The notes below the pieces were generated by a model. The model saw only the letters and a list, made by a program, of their open reading frames with translations, did no database searches and was not told the DNA's origin. Shown piece after piece: positions 38,184 through 48,210 of a stretch of 64,000 bases of DNA. Source of the DNA: Diacronema lutheri (lineage: Eukaryota > Haptophyta > Pavlovophyceae > Pavlovales > Pavlovaceae); assembly GCA_019448385.1 (NCBI GenBank), contig JAGTXO010000007.1, positions 1,302,001 to 1,366,000 of the forward strand, in the 5' to 3' direction. The position numbers and the translations under genes were made by a program. The stretch's first letter is position 1. Each line of letters starts with the position of its first letter.

Positions 38184-41100
38184 TCACCGCGCGAGAATGG
38201 CCGTGAGCGGCGTGACCGCGTGCCTCAGTGCGCCCAGCTCCGCAAGGATGGTCGCCAGGTGCTGCTCGTGGCTGGGGGCGCGGGGCGGTGGCCTGCCCTC
38301 CGCGCCGAGCGCGAGCGCCTCCGCCTCGAAGCGCGCGCCGTTGCGCTCGGTGAACGCGAAGGCGGCCACCCAGCGCAGCAGGTCGTCCACGCCCACCTCG
38401 CCCGCACCCGCGCCCACCGAGACGCTCAGCTCGGCGCCGGCGCCGGCGCCGGCGCCGTGCGCGCGCGCCGGCGCGCGCTGCTCCGCGGCGCCGTGCGCCA
38501 TGCGCTCGTCGGCGGCGAAGGGCGCGGCGCTTGGCGGGCTATGCCGCTGCACGCAGGCGGCGGGTGGCGGCGGTGGCGGCGGGAACGCGGGCGGCGGCGG
38601 CGGCGGCGCGTTGCGAGCGCTCGGCGGGCTGTCGCGCCGCGGGCTGTGCGCCGGACTGCTGTGCACCGGACTGCTGCCCTCGCTGTGCGCGTGGCTTTGC
38701 GACTGGCTCTGCGACTGGCTTTGCACCGCCCACGCGGTCAGGCGTGAGAGCCGGTTGTCGGGCAGGGGGCTGCTGCTCTGCGCCAGCTGCAGCGACGGCC
38801 GCCGCTCGCCGCCGCCCACCGGCTGCGCGGGCCCGCCGTCCGGCGCCGCTGCCGCCCGCTCCAAGTGCAGCCGCTCGTCGAGGCTCAACGCCGGCGATGG
38901 CGTCAGCGGCGCGGGCGGGCGCGCGCTGAGCTGCGAGCGGCGCGTGCCGCCGTGCCCGGCCGCGCCACCCGCCTTGGCGGCGCTCGGTGGCGCGCGCGCT
39001 GCTGTGCGCGCGCCGCCCGCGCCCGCACCGCCGCCGTCGCCGTCGCCGTCCGAGCCGGCGGTGTCCGACTCGGCCGACGAGGCGGTGGACGCGTTGGCCG
39101 AAGGCGGCGAGCGCGGCCCGTGCGCGCGGACGGGCGGCGGCGGCGCCGTCTCGCGCAGCGGCGTCGTCGGCGCGCCGTCGTCGCCGCCGCGCGCGGGGCT
39201 GAGGCCGCCATCGCGTGCGCCGTCCGGCTGCGGCGTGGCGAGGTCCGGCTGCGGCGTGGCGAGGTCGTCGAAGGAGCGTCGCCTTGGCTTCGCGCGCAGC
39301 TCGGCGAGGTACCGCTCGACGCCGAGCTCGACGAGGCGGAGCGTTGGCGAGCGCGCGCGCAGCCGGTCGAGCGCGGAGCCCGCGCCGTCGGAGGCGCGCC
39401 GCGTGCCGTCGGTCGGCGCGGGCGCGCGCGCGCCGTCGGCGTGCGCGAGGAGGCGGCGGCGGTCGGCGGGGAGCGGCTGGAGCGGCGTGTCCTCCTCGTA
39501 CTGCAACAGGCTCTCGCGGTTATCCCACCGCCAGAAGGCCTGCGAGTCCGTGAGCACGGCGCAGATCATCTCGCCAGCGCCGCAACGCACGAGGTCGGCG
39601 AAGCGAATGCGCGCGTCGGTAACGCGCGCGAGCTCAAAGATCTCCTGCACGACGAGGTCGGGCTCGACAGTATCGTCGCCCGCCTCGTCGAGCTCGGCCA
39701 TCACGCCGCGCATGAAGTAGCGCAGCTCCCACGCGCCGAGCGCACCGCTGCCATGCAGGTCAAGGGCGCCAAAGAAGAAGCGAAACGACAAGCGATCGGA
39801 CGGGCGCTCGTGCGCGAGGACGTAGTGGAGGAAGCCCTTGTAGTCGAGCTTGGCGTCGTATGTGGGCAGCACCTCGAAGGCGCGCTGCAAGAAGACCTCC
39901 GTCGCCGAGCCGTCGCCGTACGCGCGCAGCTCGTCGAGGCCGAGCATCCCGTCGTGGTCCGTGTCGAGGGACAGGAAGGTGCGGTACACGCGCATCGCGC
40001 ACTCGAGAGAGAACCACGATGGGCGCGCGTGCGGGTCGGACGCGGCGGCGCGCGCGGCGGCCAGCCGTTTCGCCGCCGTGGCCATCCGCCGCTCGTGCGC
40101 GGCGTCGTCGTCGTCGTCGCCATCGTCGCCACTCGTGGCCGCGCTGCCGTCGGCAGACGCCGCGGCGGGCGCGGCGGCGGCGGCGGTGGCGGCGGGCGTC
40201 GAGACGCGCATGGCGAGGAACTGGGAGAGGGCGGAGGAGACGAGCAGCCGGCGGAGCGGCACGGCGTGCGCGGGCGCCGCGCTGCCAGCCGCGTCGACGA
40301 GCAAGTAGCGCGTGGCGTGGGCGATATAAAAGGGGCGGAAGGAATGGCCCTGCTGCAGGTGCGGCGAGCCGCTCAGCAGCGGCATTGACGACAGGCTGTC
40401 GTGCACAAAGGCCTCCACCTCCGACTCGCGCACCCACGGGCCGCCCAACGCGCCGGGCGCCATCTCGTCGCCGTCGCCGCCGGCGCCATCGTTGTCGGCG
40501 GCGTGGTCGGCGGTGGTGTCGCCATCGTTGTCGGCGCCATCGTTGTCGGCAGTGTGTGTTGCGCTCTCGTACCGCAGCAGTACGAGGCGCGTGCGCAGCA
40601 GCTCCGAGAGGCGGGCGGCGTAGGCGTGTGCGGAGCGCGCGGCCACGCGGCCGTGCCCGTCGACGCGCATGCGCAGGAAGAGCGCGGGCAGGGCGAGGAG
40701 GTCGAGTGTGGCGTCGGTGAACGCTGCGCGCGCAGCGGCCATCAAGTCGTCCCAGTTGACACGCTCGCCGAAGAGCGCGTTGGTCGGCGGCGAGGCGCGC
40801 ACGCAGAGCTCGCGCCAAAAGGCGCGCAGGGCCTCCTCGTCTGGAAGCGCCGCGGCGAGCGCAAGCGTGTCCGCGCCGCGCGCCGCGCGCGCGCTTGGCC
40901 GCAGCCGCAGCCAGCTCGGCTGCAGCCGCTCCCATGCGCCGCACACCATCGCGCTCACGTCGTCGCCCTGGTCGTCGGTTGTCTTGCCCGGCGTGAAGAA
41001 GGCGACGCGCAGCGCCGATCGCGCAGCTGCGCTCAGCTGCGCCATCGTGAGCAGCGGCGCGTGCCTCGTGCGGATCGCGCGCATCGACACGAGCAGCGCG

Positions 41101-41447
41101 CGCGCGCCCGCCGACGGCGAGCCGCCCGCGCCGGGCGCGTCGCGCTCGGCGCCACCGTCGAGCGCGCGCACGAGCGCGGCGCACGTGCGCTCAAAGATGG
41201 CGCGTCGAAAGATGCGCAGGCATGCCTCGACGAGCGAGAGCGGCGCTCCGCGCTCCGCGCGTGCACGCTCGTGGGCGCGCTCGGCATCGACGAAGATGCG
41301 CGCCGCGCCCTCGGCGCTCGAGAGCGCGAGCCGGAGCGCCGACCAGCCGGCCGACGCGGATGGCGGGTGCGCGGTGCGCGCGGCATGCAGCACCTCGTCC
41401 ACGTACGCGTCCACGTACGGCTGCGCGGTCTCCTCCGTCAAGGCCAT
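38184..41447 (-). CDS. PP2A regulatory subunit B'' (PPP2R3C/TON2-like) with long disordered tail
   Basis: A 1087-residue single-exon protein directs protein phosphatase 2A. N-terminal helices (residues 1-330) contain low-complexity loops. The conserved B'' core runs from about 340 to 650: GSPHLQQGHSFRPFYIAHAT, the EF-hand SLDTDHDGMLGLDEL (about 499), RLSFRFFFGALDLHGSGALG, IRFADLVRCGAGEM and the closing AFWRWDNRESLLQYEED. The last resembles the FW-x-x-DNRE ending of TON2/FASS and human PPP2R3C. In plants and animals this subunit acts at cortical or centrosomal microtubule-organising sites. Residues 650-1087 are Ser/Pro/Ala-rich with short Gln-Ser repeats (SQSQSQSQSHAHS), far beyond the usual family length of about 450-480. 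The alternative is a PR72/PR70-type B''; the TON2-like ending favours the former. Confidence 0.82.
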   Translation of the reverse strand: MALTEETAQPYVDAYVDEVLHAARTAHPPSASAGWSALRLALSSAEGAARIFVDAERAHERARAERGAPLSLVEACLRIFRRAIFERTCAALVRALDGGAERDAPGAGGSPSAGARALLVSMRAIRTRHAPLLTMAQLSAAARSALRVAFFTPGKTTDDQGDDVSAMVCGAWERLQPSWLRLRPSARAARGADTLALAAALPDEEALRAFWRELCVRASPPTNALFGERVNWDDLMAAARAAFTDATLDLLALPALFLRMRVDGHGRVAARSAHAYAARLSELLRTRLVLLRYESATHTADNDGADNDGDTTADHAADNDGAGGDGDEMAPGALGGPWVRESEVEAFVHDSLSSMPLLSGSPHLQQGHSFRPFYIAHATRYLLVDAAGSAAPAHAVPLRRLLVSSALSQFLAMRVSTPAATAAAAAPAAASADGSAATSGDDGDDDDDAAHERRMATAAKRLAAARAAASDPHARPSWFSLECAMRVYRTFLSLDTDHDGMLGLDELRAYGDGSATEVFLQRAFEVLPTYDAKLDYKGFLHYVLAHERPSDRLSFRFFFGALDLHGSGALGAWELRYFMRGVMAELDEAGDDTVEPDLVVQEIFELARVTDARIRFADLVRCGAGEMICAVLTDSQAFWRWDNRESLLQYEEDTPLQPLPADRRRLLAHADGARAPAPTDGTRRASDGAGSALDRLRARSPTLRLVELGVERYLAELRAKPRRRSFDDLATPQPDLATPQPDGARDGGLSPARGGDDGAPTTPLRETAPPPPVRAHGPRSPPSANASTASSAESDTAGSDGDGDGGGAGAGGARTAARAPPSAAKAGGAAGHGGTRRSQLSARPPAPLTPSPALSLDERLHLERAAAAPDGGPAQPVGGGERRPSLQLAQSSSPLPDNRLSRLTAWAVQSQSQSQSQSHAHSEGSSPVHSSPAHSPRRDSPPSARNAPPPPPPAFPPPPPPPAACVQRHSPPSAAPFAADERMAHGAAEQRAPARAHGAGAGAGAELSVSVGAGAGEVGVDDLLRWVAAFAFTERNGARFEAEALALGAEGRPPPRAPSHEQHLATILAELGALRHAVTPLTAILAR

Positions 41448-41674
41448 TCGTGGAGACTCGCGTGGCTCAGTCGCTGCGCCACGGCCATGGGCTCTTTTTT
41501 GGCTTTTTCAGTTTTGGGGTGAACACGTGAAACGGCGGAAACGGCTGCGTGCCCTTGCTCCGGTGCGCCGCCGTGCGCGTCGCCGTCGGGCGGGACCGTC
41601 GACGGTCGGCCGCGAGCTGCTCGGCGCGCGCACTGCGCCCGGCCCATTCCCGTCAACAGGCCGAGTGCAGACGA

Positions 41675-44600
41675 TCAGAGCTCCGTGACCTGCAGTTCAG
41701 AATCAACGCCTTGCCCTCGGCCGCCGCCCGCGGTCGCCGACGCCGGGCGCTCGCGCGCGGCGCGCTGCACGGCAGCGCTGGCGCCCTCGAGCCATGCGTG
41801 CTCAGCGCCAATTGCCGCTGTTGGCTTGGCGCGCCATCCGAGCGGCACGGCCGACGAGGGCCGCGCGCGAGAGGACGCGTGCGACTGCGGCTGCTGCGCG
41901 TGCGACTGCGGCTGCTGCGCGTGCAACTGCGGCTGCTGCGCGTGCAACTGCGGCTGCTGCGCGTGCAACTGCGGCTGCTGCGCGCCCGCCCAAGCGCCCT
42001 TGGGGTCCGAGTGTGCTCGGTCGGCCGGCTGCGCGGGCACTCGAGGCCCTTCCGTCTCGTCAGGCCGCGGGTCGGCACCCGGTGCACGTGTGGCCGCCGC
42101 AGATGCGCCGTCGCCCGCCCCGCCGTCGCCCGCCCCGCCGTCGCCCGCCCCGCCGTCGCCCGCCCCGCCGTCTCCCGCCCCGCCGTCGCCCGCCCATGCC
42201 GGCGGCGCGTCGCTGCCCGGGCTGCTGGCGGCGCACTCGTCCGAGGCCGCCTCGATCTGCGCCCGCTGGGCGTGCCCGTTCGCCGCCTCCGCCTCGGCGT
42301 GCGCGGCGTGCGCCATCTGCCGCAGCCCCTCGTCGATGCGCGCCTGCACGCGCGGCAGCAGCGCAACGAGGCCTGCCGCGTGCCCGTGCTGCGCGCGCTG
42401 CCGCGCGAGCGCGCGCGAGCGCCGCGCGGCCACCGCCGCGCGCTCGAGCGCGAGCTCGGCCGCGCGCTGCGCGGGCTGCGCGCGCGGCCGCGCGCGCGGC
42501 TGCGCGGCGCGCGCCTCGCCGATGGCGGCGAGCTTGGCGGCCGTCCACGCCGCACCCTCGGCGGCCGTGCGCGCCGCGCCCGTGCGCGCAGCCTCGCGTG
42601 CGGCCTGCTCGGCCGTACGCATGCGCACGTCGCACAGCGAGAGAGCGTGCGCCATGCGCGACGCGTCGCGCGGGAGCGGCACGACGTCGCGCGCGTCGAG
42701 CTCGGCCTGCACGGCCGCCCACGTGGCCTGCTCGCGCGCAGTGACCAGCTGCGTCGCGATGAGCAGCGCGGCCACGTCTGCTGCGTCCAAATCCGGCGGC
42801 AGCCGGTCGAGGCAGCGGTGGCGCTCGAGGGACGCGAGCGCGGCGTGCGCGGCCGCCGCGCCGTCGCCGCCGGCGGCGATGGCGGCGTCGGCGTCGGCGG
42901 GCAACTCGGTGCTCGTCGCGTGCGTGCGCGCTGCCGTCCCGCGCAACTCGCGGGCCGCCGTGGCCATCTCGGCGCGCGCCGTGGCGAGCGCGGCGTGTTC
43001 TCTGCGCGCGGCCGCCGCGGTGCGGAGCCGAGGGGGCGCGACGGCCGCGGCGGCGATCGCCCACCCGCCGCCATCGTTGTCGTCGGTGTCGTCGGTGTCG
43101 CTGTCGGTGTTGCTGCTCGACCCGGCCTCGTAGGACGCGCCACGCCGCGCCGCGCGCGCCAGCGCGGGCGCGCCCGGCGTCGCGCGCTCGGGCACGCGGT
43201 CGCTGAGCCGCGCGCCCACTTCGCTCGCGCCGCCCGTCGCCGCAAACGCGTCGAGCAGCACCGCGACTGCCGAGCTGCCGCTGAGCGGTGAAGTCCACGC
43301 GCACGCTTCGCGCGCATACGGCGCGTGGCGCGCGAGTGCGAGCAGCGCGCGCAATGGCAGTGCGAGCACCGCTGGCGGGCACAGCTCGACGAGCTCGAGC
43401 AGACGGCCAACACCGCCCGCGCGGGAGAGCGCCGCGAGCGCCGCGCGCGCGCTCGAGCTCGGCGCGGCCGCGTCGTCCGCGTCGACGGCGCAGCTGAGCG
43501 CGCGCGCGGCCGCGAGCGCGCCGGCGAGGTGGCGCCCGTCAACGCGCGCGCCGCCGACCTGCGCGCGCCCGCCAGCCGTCGCGGGCGCCGTGCCGGCGCG
43601 CGGCGATGACGTCGCCGCCCAGCCGCCGCGCGACGATCGGCCATCGTGCGCGAGCTCATTCGACAGGGCGGTCAGATGCGAGGGCACGTCGGCTGTGCCG
43701 CGCTCGCGCCCGCCCTCGGCCGCCCCTGGCCGCTGCTCGACGCGCAGCATCTCACACAGCGCCGCGAGCGCGCCCGCGCGCACGAGCGCGGCGCGCACGT
43801 CGTCCACGTCGCGCGCGGGCAAGCCGTGCAGCAGCGCGGCGAGCAGCAAGGCGCTCTCCTCGCCGCAGAGCGCCGCGTGTCGCAGAGTGCGCAGCGCGGC
43901 GTCGAGCGCGCCTGCGCGCAGCAGCAGCGCGCATCCACCCGGCGCTCGCGCGCAGTCACACAGCGCGCACATGGCCGTGCGCTGCGCTGCGACCGTCCGC
44001 GCGCCGTCGCCATCGCCATCGCCATCGCCGTCGCCATCGCCGTCGTTGCCACCCGCGCGGCGCGTGGCCGCTGCGAGCGCCGAGACGCGCGTCGGCGCAT
44101 GGGCCGAGCCGCGACGCATCGCGCCAACGCGCCCCGCGCCGCCCACCACCACGACCTCCCCCTCCGGCCCGCACGCCAGCCCGTCCCCGCTCGGCGGCAG
44201 CGCGAGCGCGACGAGGGCCGCGACGCACTCGGACCCGACACCGCCGTCGGCGTCAACGCTGCTGTCGGCGTCGAGCAGGGCGGCGGGCGCGGCGCGTGCC
44301 AGCGTGGCGAGCGTCGAGAGCGCGGCGAGTGCGAGCGACTCGCCGCGCGCGGCGGGCGCGGGTAGCGCGGCCGCTGGCGGCGGCGCGCCCTTGCCCTGAG
44401 CGCGCGGCGCGGCGTGCGCGGACGGCGCCTGCGAGTGCGATGGCGAGAGGCGGACGAGGGACGCGTCGCGCGGCTCTGCGGGCGCGCGCGCCCAGCGTGC
44501 GAGCTGCCGCACCCCGCCGCGCTGCCGCAGCCGTGCGGCGATCAGCGCGCCCACCTCGCCGTCGGTGGTGGACAGCTCGCGCACGCACGCGAGGGCGAGC

Positions 44601-45820
44601 AGCCGCAGCGGCGGGGACGGAGGTGCGAGGGCAGGGCGCGCAATCCACGCGTGCGCGCCGTCGCCATCGCCGTCGCCGAGCGCGCTCGCGCACGCGTCCG
44701 TCGCAAGGCGCTCGAGGAGGAGGAGAAGGGCGGGCGGGCGGGCGGCGGTGGCGGGCGCGCGCGCGGACGGCGCCGGCAGCGGCGCGCGCGGCGACAACGA
44801 GCCGCCCACGCCGAGCGCGCGAGCGGCGTGCGCCGGCGCGTGGCGCGCCATCGCGGCGATGAGGCGCAGCATGTCCGCGCGCGCCTCCACCAGCCGCGCC
44901 GAGCCGGCGCCGCGCTCGTGTAGGGCGGAGCAGAGCTGACCGACGAGGAGCTGTGCTCTTCGATTCTGGGCAGACGGCCAGTTGGGCTCGGGCCAGCTCG
45001 CAGCCCAGAGTGCGGCGGCCACTGCCCCGCCCGTCTGCCCGCCGCGCGACGCGAGGCGCAGCGCGAGCGAGAGCGAGCCGAGCGCCAGCTCCGATGCGCC
45101 CACGCGGCCGTGCGCTGCGTGCGCGCTGTCGGCGCCGACGGCGCCGAGCGCGCACGCAGCGCACGCGCGCAGCGCGACGAGGGCGGCGGCGGCGGCCACG
45201 CGCGGCTCGAGCAGCGGCGCGGCGCGCTCGTCCAGCGCGATCGCGGCGAGCGGCCGCAGCAGCTGCTCGAGCCGCTTCTCTACCACCTCATCGCCGCTGG
45301 CGCCGCCCGGCGTCGCGGCATGCAGCGCGTCGATGAGCGCGTCGAGCGCGCCGCCGTCCAACAGCGCGGCGTGCAGGCGCAGCACCGGCGGCGCGCGCGC
45401 CGAGTGTTCCGCGAGCGCGGCGAGCGCGCGCAGCGCCGCGTCGCGCACCTCGCCCGCCGCCTCGTCGTCCGCCGCCGCCTCGCCCGCGTGTGCGCCATCG
45501 AGCAGCAGCGCAGCGCACACGCCGCGAACGAGTGCGCACAACGCGGTCGACAGCTCGGCGGGCGCGAGCTCGGCCATGCTCGCGAGTCGCAGCGGCTGCG
45601 TGGCGGTGATGTCGAGCATCGCGAGCAGCGCGGGTGCAAACTCGGCGCGGCCGAGGCGCAGCTGCTCGGCCGCGGCCTCAAGCGCGGCGCCGGTCGTCGG
45701 CAGCTCAGCGAGCGCCCATCCCGCCGCGCCACGCCGGCAGACGCGCGCGAGCACGTCGAGCGGCCGCGACGCCGGCGTGTGGGCGTCGCTGCACAGCCGG
45801 CGCAGCTCGTCGGGTCGCAT
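41675..45820 (-). CDS. Large uncharacterised Ala-rich helical (ARM-like) protein
   Basis: The 1381-residue frame opens MRPDELRRLCSDAHTPASRP. The first about 900 residues are alpha-helical with Leu periodicity resembling degenerate armadillo/HEAT repeats (for example ALLAMLDITATQPLRLASM and LPLRALLALARHAPYAREA). Residues 950-1230 are Arg/Ala/Glu-rich helices (ALERAAVAARRSRALARQ). The tail holds two coding tandem arrays, one giving Gly-Asp-Gly-Ala runs and the other a seven-residue AQQPQLH repeat, then the basic segments RPSSAVPLGW and RPASATAGG. I recognise no family. The frame is supported by its length, position between real genes, and absence of a better frame. The first in-frame ATG (45820) is used; it lies 407 bases from the divergent CSN1 start. 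Confidence 0.6.
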   Translation of the reverse strand: MRPDELRRLCSDAHTPASRPLDVLARVCRRGAAGWALAELPTTGAALEAAAEQLRLGRAEFAPALLAMLDITATQPLRLASMAELAPAELSTALCALVRGVCAALLLDGAHAGEAAADDEAAGEVRDAALRALAALAEHSARAPPVLRLHAALLDGGALDALIDALHAATPGGASGDEVVEKRLEQLLRPLAAIALDERAAPLLEPRVAAAAALVALRACAACALGAVGADSAHAAHGRVGASELALGSLSLALRLASRGGQTGGAVAAALWAASWPEPNWPSAQNRRAQLLVGQLCSALHERGAGSARLVEARADMLRLIAAMARHAPAHAARALGVGGSLSPRAPLPAPSARAPATAARPPALLLLLERLATDACASALGDGDGDGAHAWIARPALAPPSPPLRLLALACVRELSTTDGEVGALIAARLRQRGGVRQLARWARAPAEPRDASLVRLSPSHSQAPSAHAAPRAQGKGAPPPAAALPAPAARGESLALAALSTLATLARAAPAALLDADSSVDADGGVGSECVAALVALALPPSGDGLACGPEGEVVVVGGAGRVGAMRRGSAHAPTRVSALAAATRRAGGNDGDGDGDGDGDGDGARTVAAQRTAMCALCDCARAPGGCALLLRAGALDAALRTLRHAALCGEESALLLAALLHGLPARDVDDVRAALVRAGALAALCEMLRVEQRPGAAEGGRERGTADVPSHLTALSNELAHDGRSSRGGWAATSSPRAGTAPATAGGRAQVGGARVDGRHLAGALAAARALSCAVDADDAAAPSSSARAALAALSRAGGVGRLLELVELCPPAVLALPLRALLALARHAPYAREACAWTSPLSGSSAVAVLLDAFAATGGASEVGARLSDRVPERATPGAPALARAARRGASYEAGSSSNTDSDTDDTDDNDGGGWAIAAAAVAPPRLRTAAAARREHAALATARAEMATAARELRGTAARTHATSTELPADADAAIAAGGDGAAAAHAALASLERHRCLDRLPPDLDAADVAALLIATQLVTAREQATWAAVQAELDARDVVPLPRDASRMAHALSLCDVRMRTAEQAAREAARTGAARTAAEGAAWTAAKLAAIGEARAAQPRARPRAQPAQRAAELALERAAVAARRSRALARQRAQHGHAAGLVALLPRVQARIDEGLRQMAHAAHAEAEAANGHAQRAQIEAASDECAASSPGSDAPPAWAGDGGAGDGGAGDGGAGDGGAGDGGAGDGASAAATRAPGADPRPDETEGPRVPAQPADRAHSDPKGAWAGAQQPQLHAQQPQLHAQQPQLHAQQPQSHAQQPQSHASSRARPSSAVPLGWRAKPTAAIGAEHAWLEGASAAVQRAARERPASATAGGGRGQGVDSELQVTEL
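41881..41983. repeat. 21-bp coding tandem repeat (seven-residue unit)
   Basis: About five copies of a 21-bp unit containing GCAACTGCGGCTGCTGCGCG encode a Gln-Gln-Pro-Gln-(Leu/Ser)-His-Ala repeat in the minus-strand gene. Two copies differ at one codon (Ser instead of Leu). Confidence 0.9.
42107..42196. repeat. 15-bp coding tandem repeat (Gly/Asp/Ala)
   Basis: Six copies of GCCGTCGCCCGCCCC, one with a T variant, encode a five-residue Gly-Asp-Gly-Gly-Ala unit in the same gene. Confidence 0.9.
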
Positions 45821-46227
45821 GGCCGTTGCCACTTGCCCTCATGATCATAAAACGGCCGGGGCTCACGAGCACTGAGAGTCGCTAGCGACAGCGATGGCGC
45901 GCTCTGTCCGGCTTCGTTTCGCGTTTGTGTGAGTCGCGCGCACCCCGCTCGTCGATGCTGCTGCGCGCGCGAGCGCGAGCGGTGCACACGGGCCCCCAGC
46001 CACGAGCAGCACCTGGCAGTGCCAACGTCGGTGAGACTCGCGAGCCGCGACGAGCGTCAGCTAGCAAGTGGGGTAGCGACATCGACACTTCGAGCGTCGA
46101 ACGTGAGTGCAGTCGGGCCTGGCGGACGAGGCGTGAGCGCACGCGGCAAAAAGATCCGTAGACTGGCGACTGACTGGGCGCGGAGACCGGAAGATATTGA
46201 AGAGCAGCGCGCAGCGGTCTCGGCAGC
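45821..46227. promoter_or_regulatory. Divergent promoter region upstream of CSN1
   Basis: These 407 bases separate the start codons of the large helical protein and CSN1. Composition is more balanced than in the genes, with CAAAAAGATCCGTAGACTGG at about 46146-46165 near the CSN1 side. No RNA gene or extra coding frame was found. Confidence 0.45.
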
Positions 46228-48013
46228 ATGGCCGGCGCGGAGCTCGTGCAATCGATCGCGGAGGCATACGTGGGTCCGGCCAAGGTCCAACGGCTGCTGT
46301 TCATCGCCGAGCACTCGGCCGAGCTGCGCCAGCCTGCGCTCCGCCTCGCGCTCACCGAGCTCTCCGCCTCGCTCAACACGGCGCTCTACTCTGACGTGAT
46401 CGACAAGCGGCTGGCCGGCGCGTGCGCTGAGCTCGGGATCGTGCGCAATGCGGCGTGGGTCGAGGCGACGGACAGGCGTGCGCAGCAGCAGGTCGACAAG
46501 ATCGAGCACGACCTCTCCGCGGCGAAGACCAGCCTCAACAAGGAGGCCATCCGCGTGCGCGCGCGCGCGCACGCGCCGCCGCCGCCGCCGCCGGTCCCGC
46601 CGCGCGCAGCGCGCACCGCGCAGCGCGCACCGCACGCACGTGAGCGGCGGCGCTCGCGCGCGCGCGCACGCGCTCGCTTTCCGCGCAGAGCTGTCACAAT
46701 CAGCTCGGCGACCTTCACGCCGAGCGCGGCGACTATGGCGCAGCGCTCAAGTCGTACGTGCGCGCGCGCGACTACTGCACGACCACGCAGCACGTCGTCG
46801 GCATGTGCCTCAACGTGGTCAAGATGTCGGTGTTGCTGGGCAACTACACGCACGTGCTCACGTACGTGGCCAAGGCCGAGCAGGCCGCCGACGCCGCCGA
46901 GCCGCAGCTCCTCGGCCAGCTGCGCGCGTGCGCGGGGCTCGCGCAGCTCGAGAGCTCAAAGTACAAGCTCGCCGCCAAGAAGCTCGCCGAGTGCGCGAGC
47001 GAGGCGGGCTCGGCCGAGCTGGTGCTGCCGCGCGACATCGCTCTGTGCGGCGGGCTCTGCGCCCTCGCCGCCCTCTCGCGCGCCGAGCTGCGCAAGAGCG
47101 TGCTCGAGAGCGCGCCGTTCCGCGCGCTGCTCGACGGCGTCCCGCGGCTGCGCGACGCGATCAACGCGTTTCACGCGGCGCGGTACGCGGACTGCCTGCG
47201 CGAGCTTGAGGCGCTCAAGCCGGAGCTGCTGCTCGAGCCCTTCCTCCACTCGCACGTCGACCGGCTGTGCGCGCAGGTGCGCACCAAGGCGCTCGTCTCG
47301 CATTTCCTTCCCTACCGCACAGTCAGCATGGCCGCCATGGCCGCTGCCTTCTCGACCGATCTGCCCGCCCTCGAGCAGGAGCTGGTTGCGCTCATCACCG
47401 ACGGCACGATCTCCGCGCGCATCGACACGGCCGCGGGCGTGCTCTACGCGCAGCGCGCGGAGGGGCGGGCGGCCTCATTCCGCAAGGCCGCGCGCATGGG
47501 CGACGAGTACGCGCACGAGGCCAAGGTGAGCGCGCGGCCGACGCGATTGCTACTCCCCCCCCCCCCCCCCCCCCCCTTCCCCCCTCCCTGCCCCTTCTTC
47601 CTCCGCGCGCGCGCTGCGCAGCCCGGCTGGTGCGTCCGGATCGGCTGGTGCGTCCGGATCGGCTGGTGCGTCCGGATCGGCGGGTGCGTCCGGACCGGCT
47701 GGTGCGTCCGGATCGGCTGGTGCGTCCGGATCGGCTGGTGCGTCCGGATCGGCGGGTGCGTCCGGACCGGCTGGTGCGTCCGGATCGGCTGGTGCGTCCG
47801 GATCGGCTGGTGCGTCCGGATCGGCGCACGCGCGCCGCTGCGCCAGCCGACCGTCCGCGCGCGCCGCGCGCGCCGCGCGTGCACGGGCAGGCGCTGCTCC
47901 TGCGCGTCAACCTGCTGCGCGCAGACCTCGTCGTCCGGCGCGACGACCAGCACGGCCACGGTGGCGGAGCGCAGGCTGGCAGCGTGGGCAGGCAGCGGGG
48001 CTTCGCCATCTGA
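46228..48013 (+). CDS. CSN1: COP9 signalosome subunit 1 (PCI domain)
   Basis: CSN1 is a scaffold of the deneddylase complex that removes NEDD8 from cullins. Exons 46228-46554, 46689-47525 and 47891-48013 join in frame to 428 residues. The N-terminal helical-repeat part shows [20 protein letters not shown] and [15 protein letters not shown]. The first junction makes [20 protein letters not shown], matching the family HDDLGDHY segment. Then [20 protein letters not shown] and [19 protein letters not shown] follow. The PCI domain includes [37 protein letters not shown] and [15 protein letters not shown]. The second junction gives [20 protein letters not shown], the C-terminal helix. Length is slightly below the animal protein (about 490). 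Intron 2 carries a C run and an 18-bp minisatellite. Confidence 0.92.
47555..47576. repeat. Poly(C), about 22 nt, in CSN1 intron 2
   Basis: This C run begins 29 bases after the intron donor at 47526 and more than 300 bases before the acceptor, so it is unlikely to be the polypyrimidine tract. Confidence 0.9.
47625..47822. repeat. 18-bp minisatellite with 72-bp higher-order structure in CSN1 intron 2
   Basis: Eleven head-to-tail 18-bp units occur. Type A is GGCTGGTGCGTCCGGATC and type B is GGCGGGTGCGTCCGGACC. The order reads AAAB-AAAB-AAA, a 72-bp higher-order period. It fills more than half of the 365-nt intron. A small region up to the acceptor at 47889-47890 follows. Confidence 0.93.
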
Positions 48014-48210
48014 GCGCCCACGCAATGCGGTGGCGCGCTTTTGATCAAACACACTGCCTGCTCCGCCGGTCGCCTCGCTGCACGGCGTCGCTCGGGCTGC
48101 CTGGATGCGCAGGGTGTCGACGACGTGTGTGGCTATTCGGCACCTCTGCCGCTGATGACTGGCACACTGGTGCTTCCGGCCGCGTCATTCGTATGTGCAC
48201 TCGAACGGCG

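Noticed and set aside
47395-48054. Minus-strand frame with repeated Arg-Thr-His-Gln-Pro-Ile unit
   Set aside because: Antisense reading of the CSN1 intron minisatellite.
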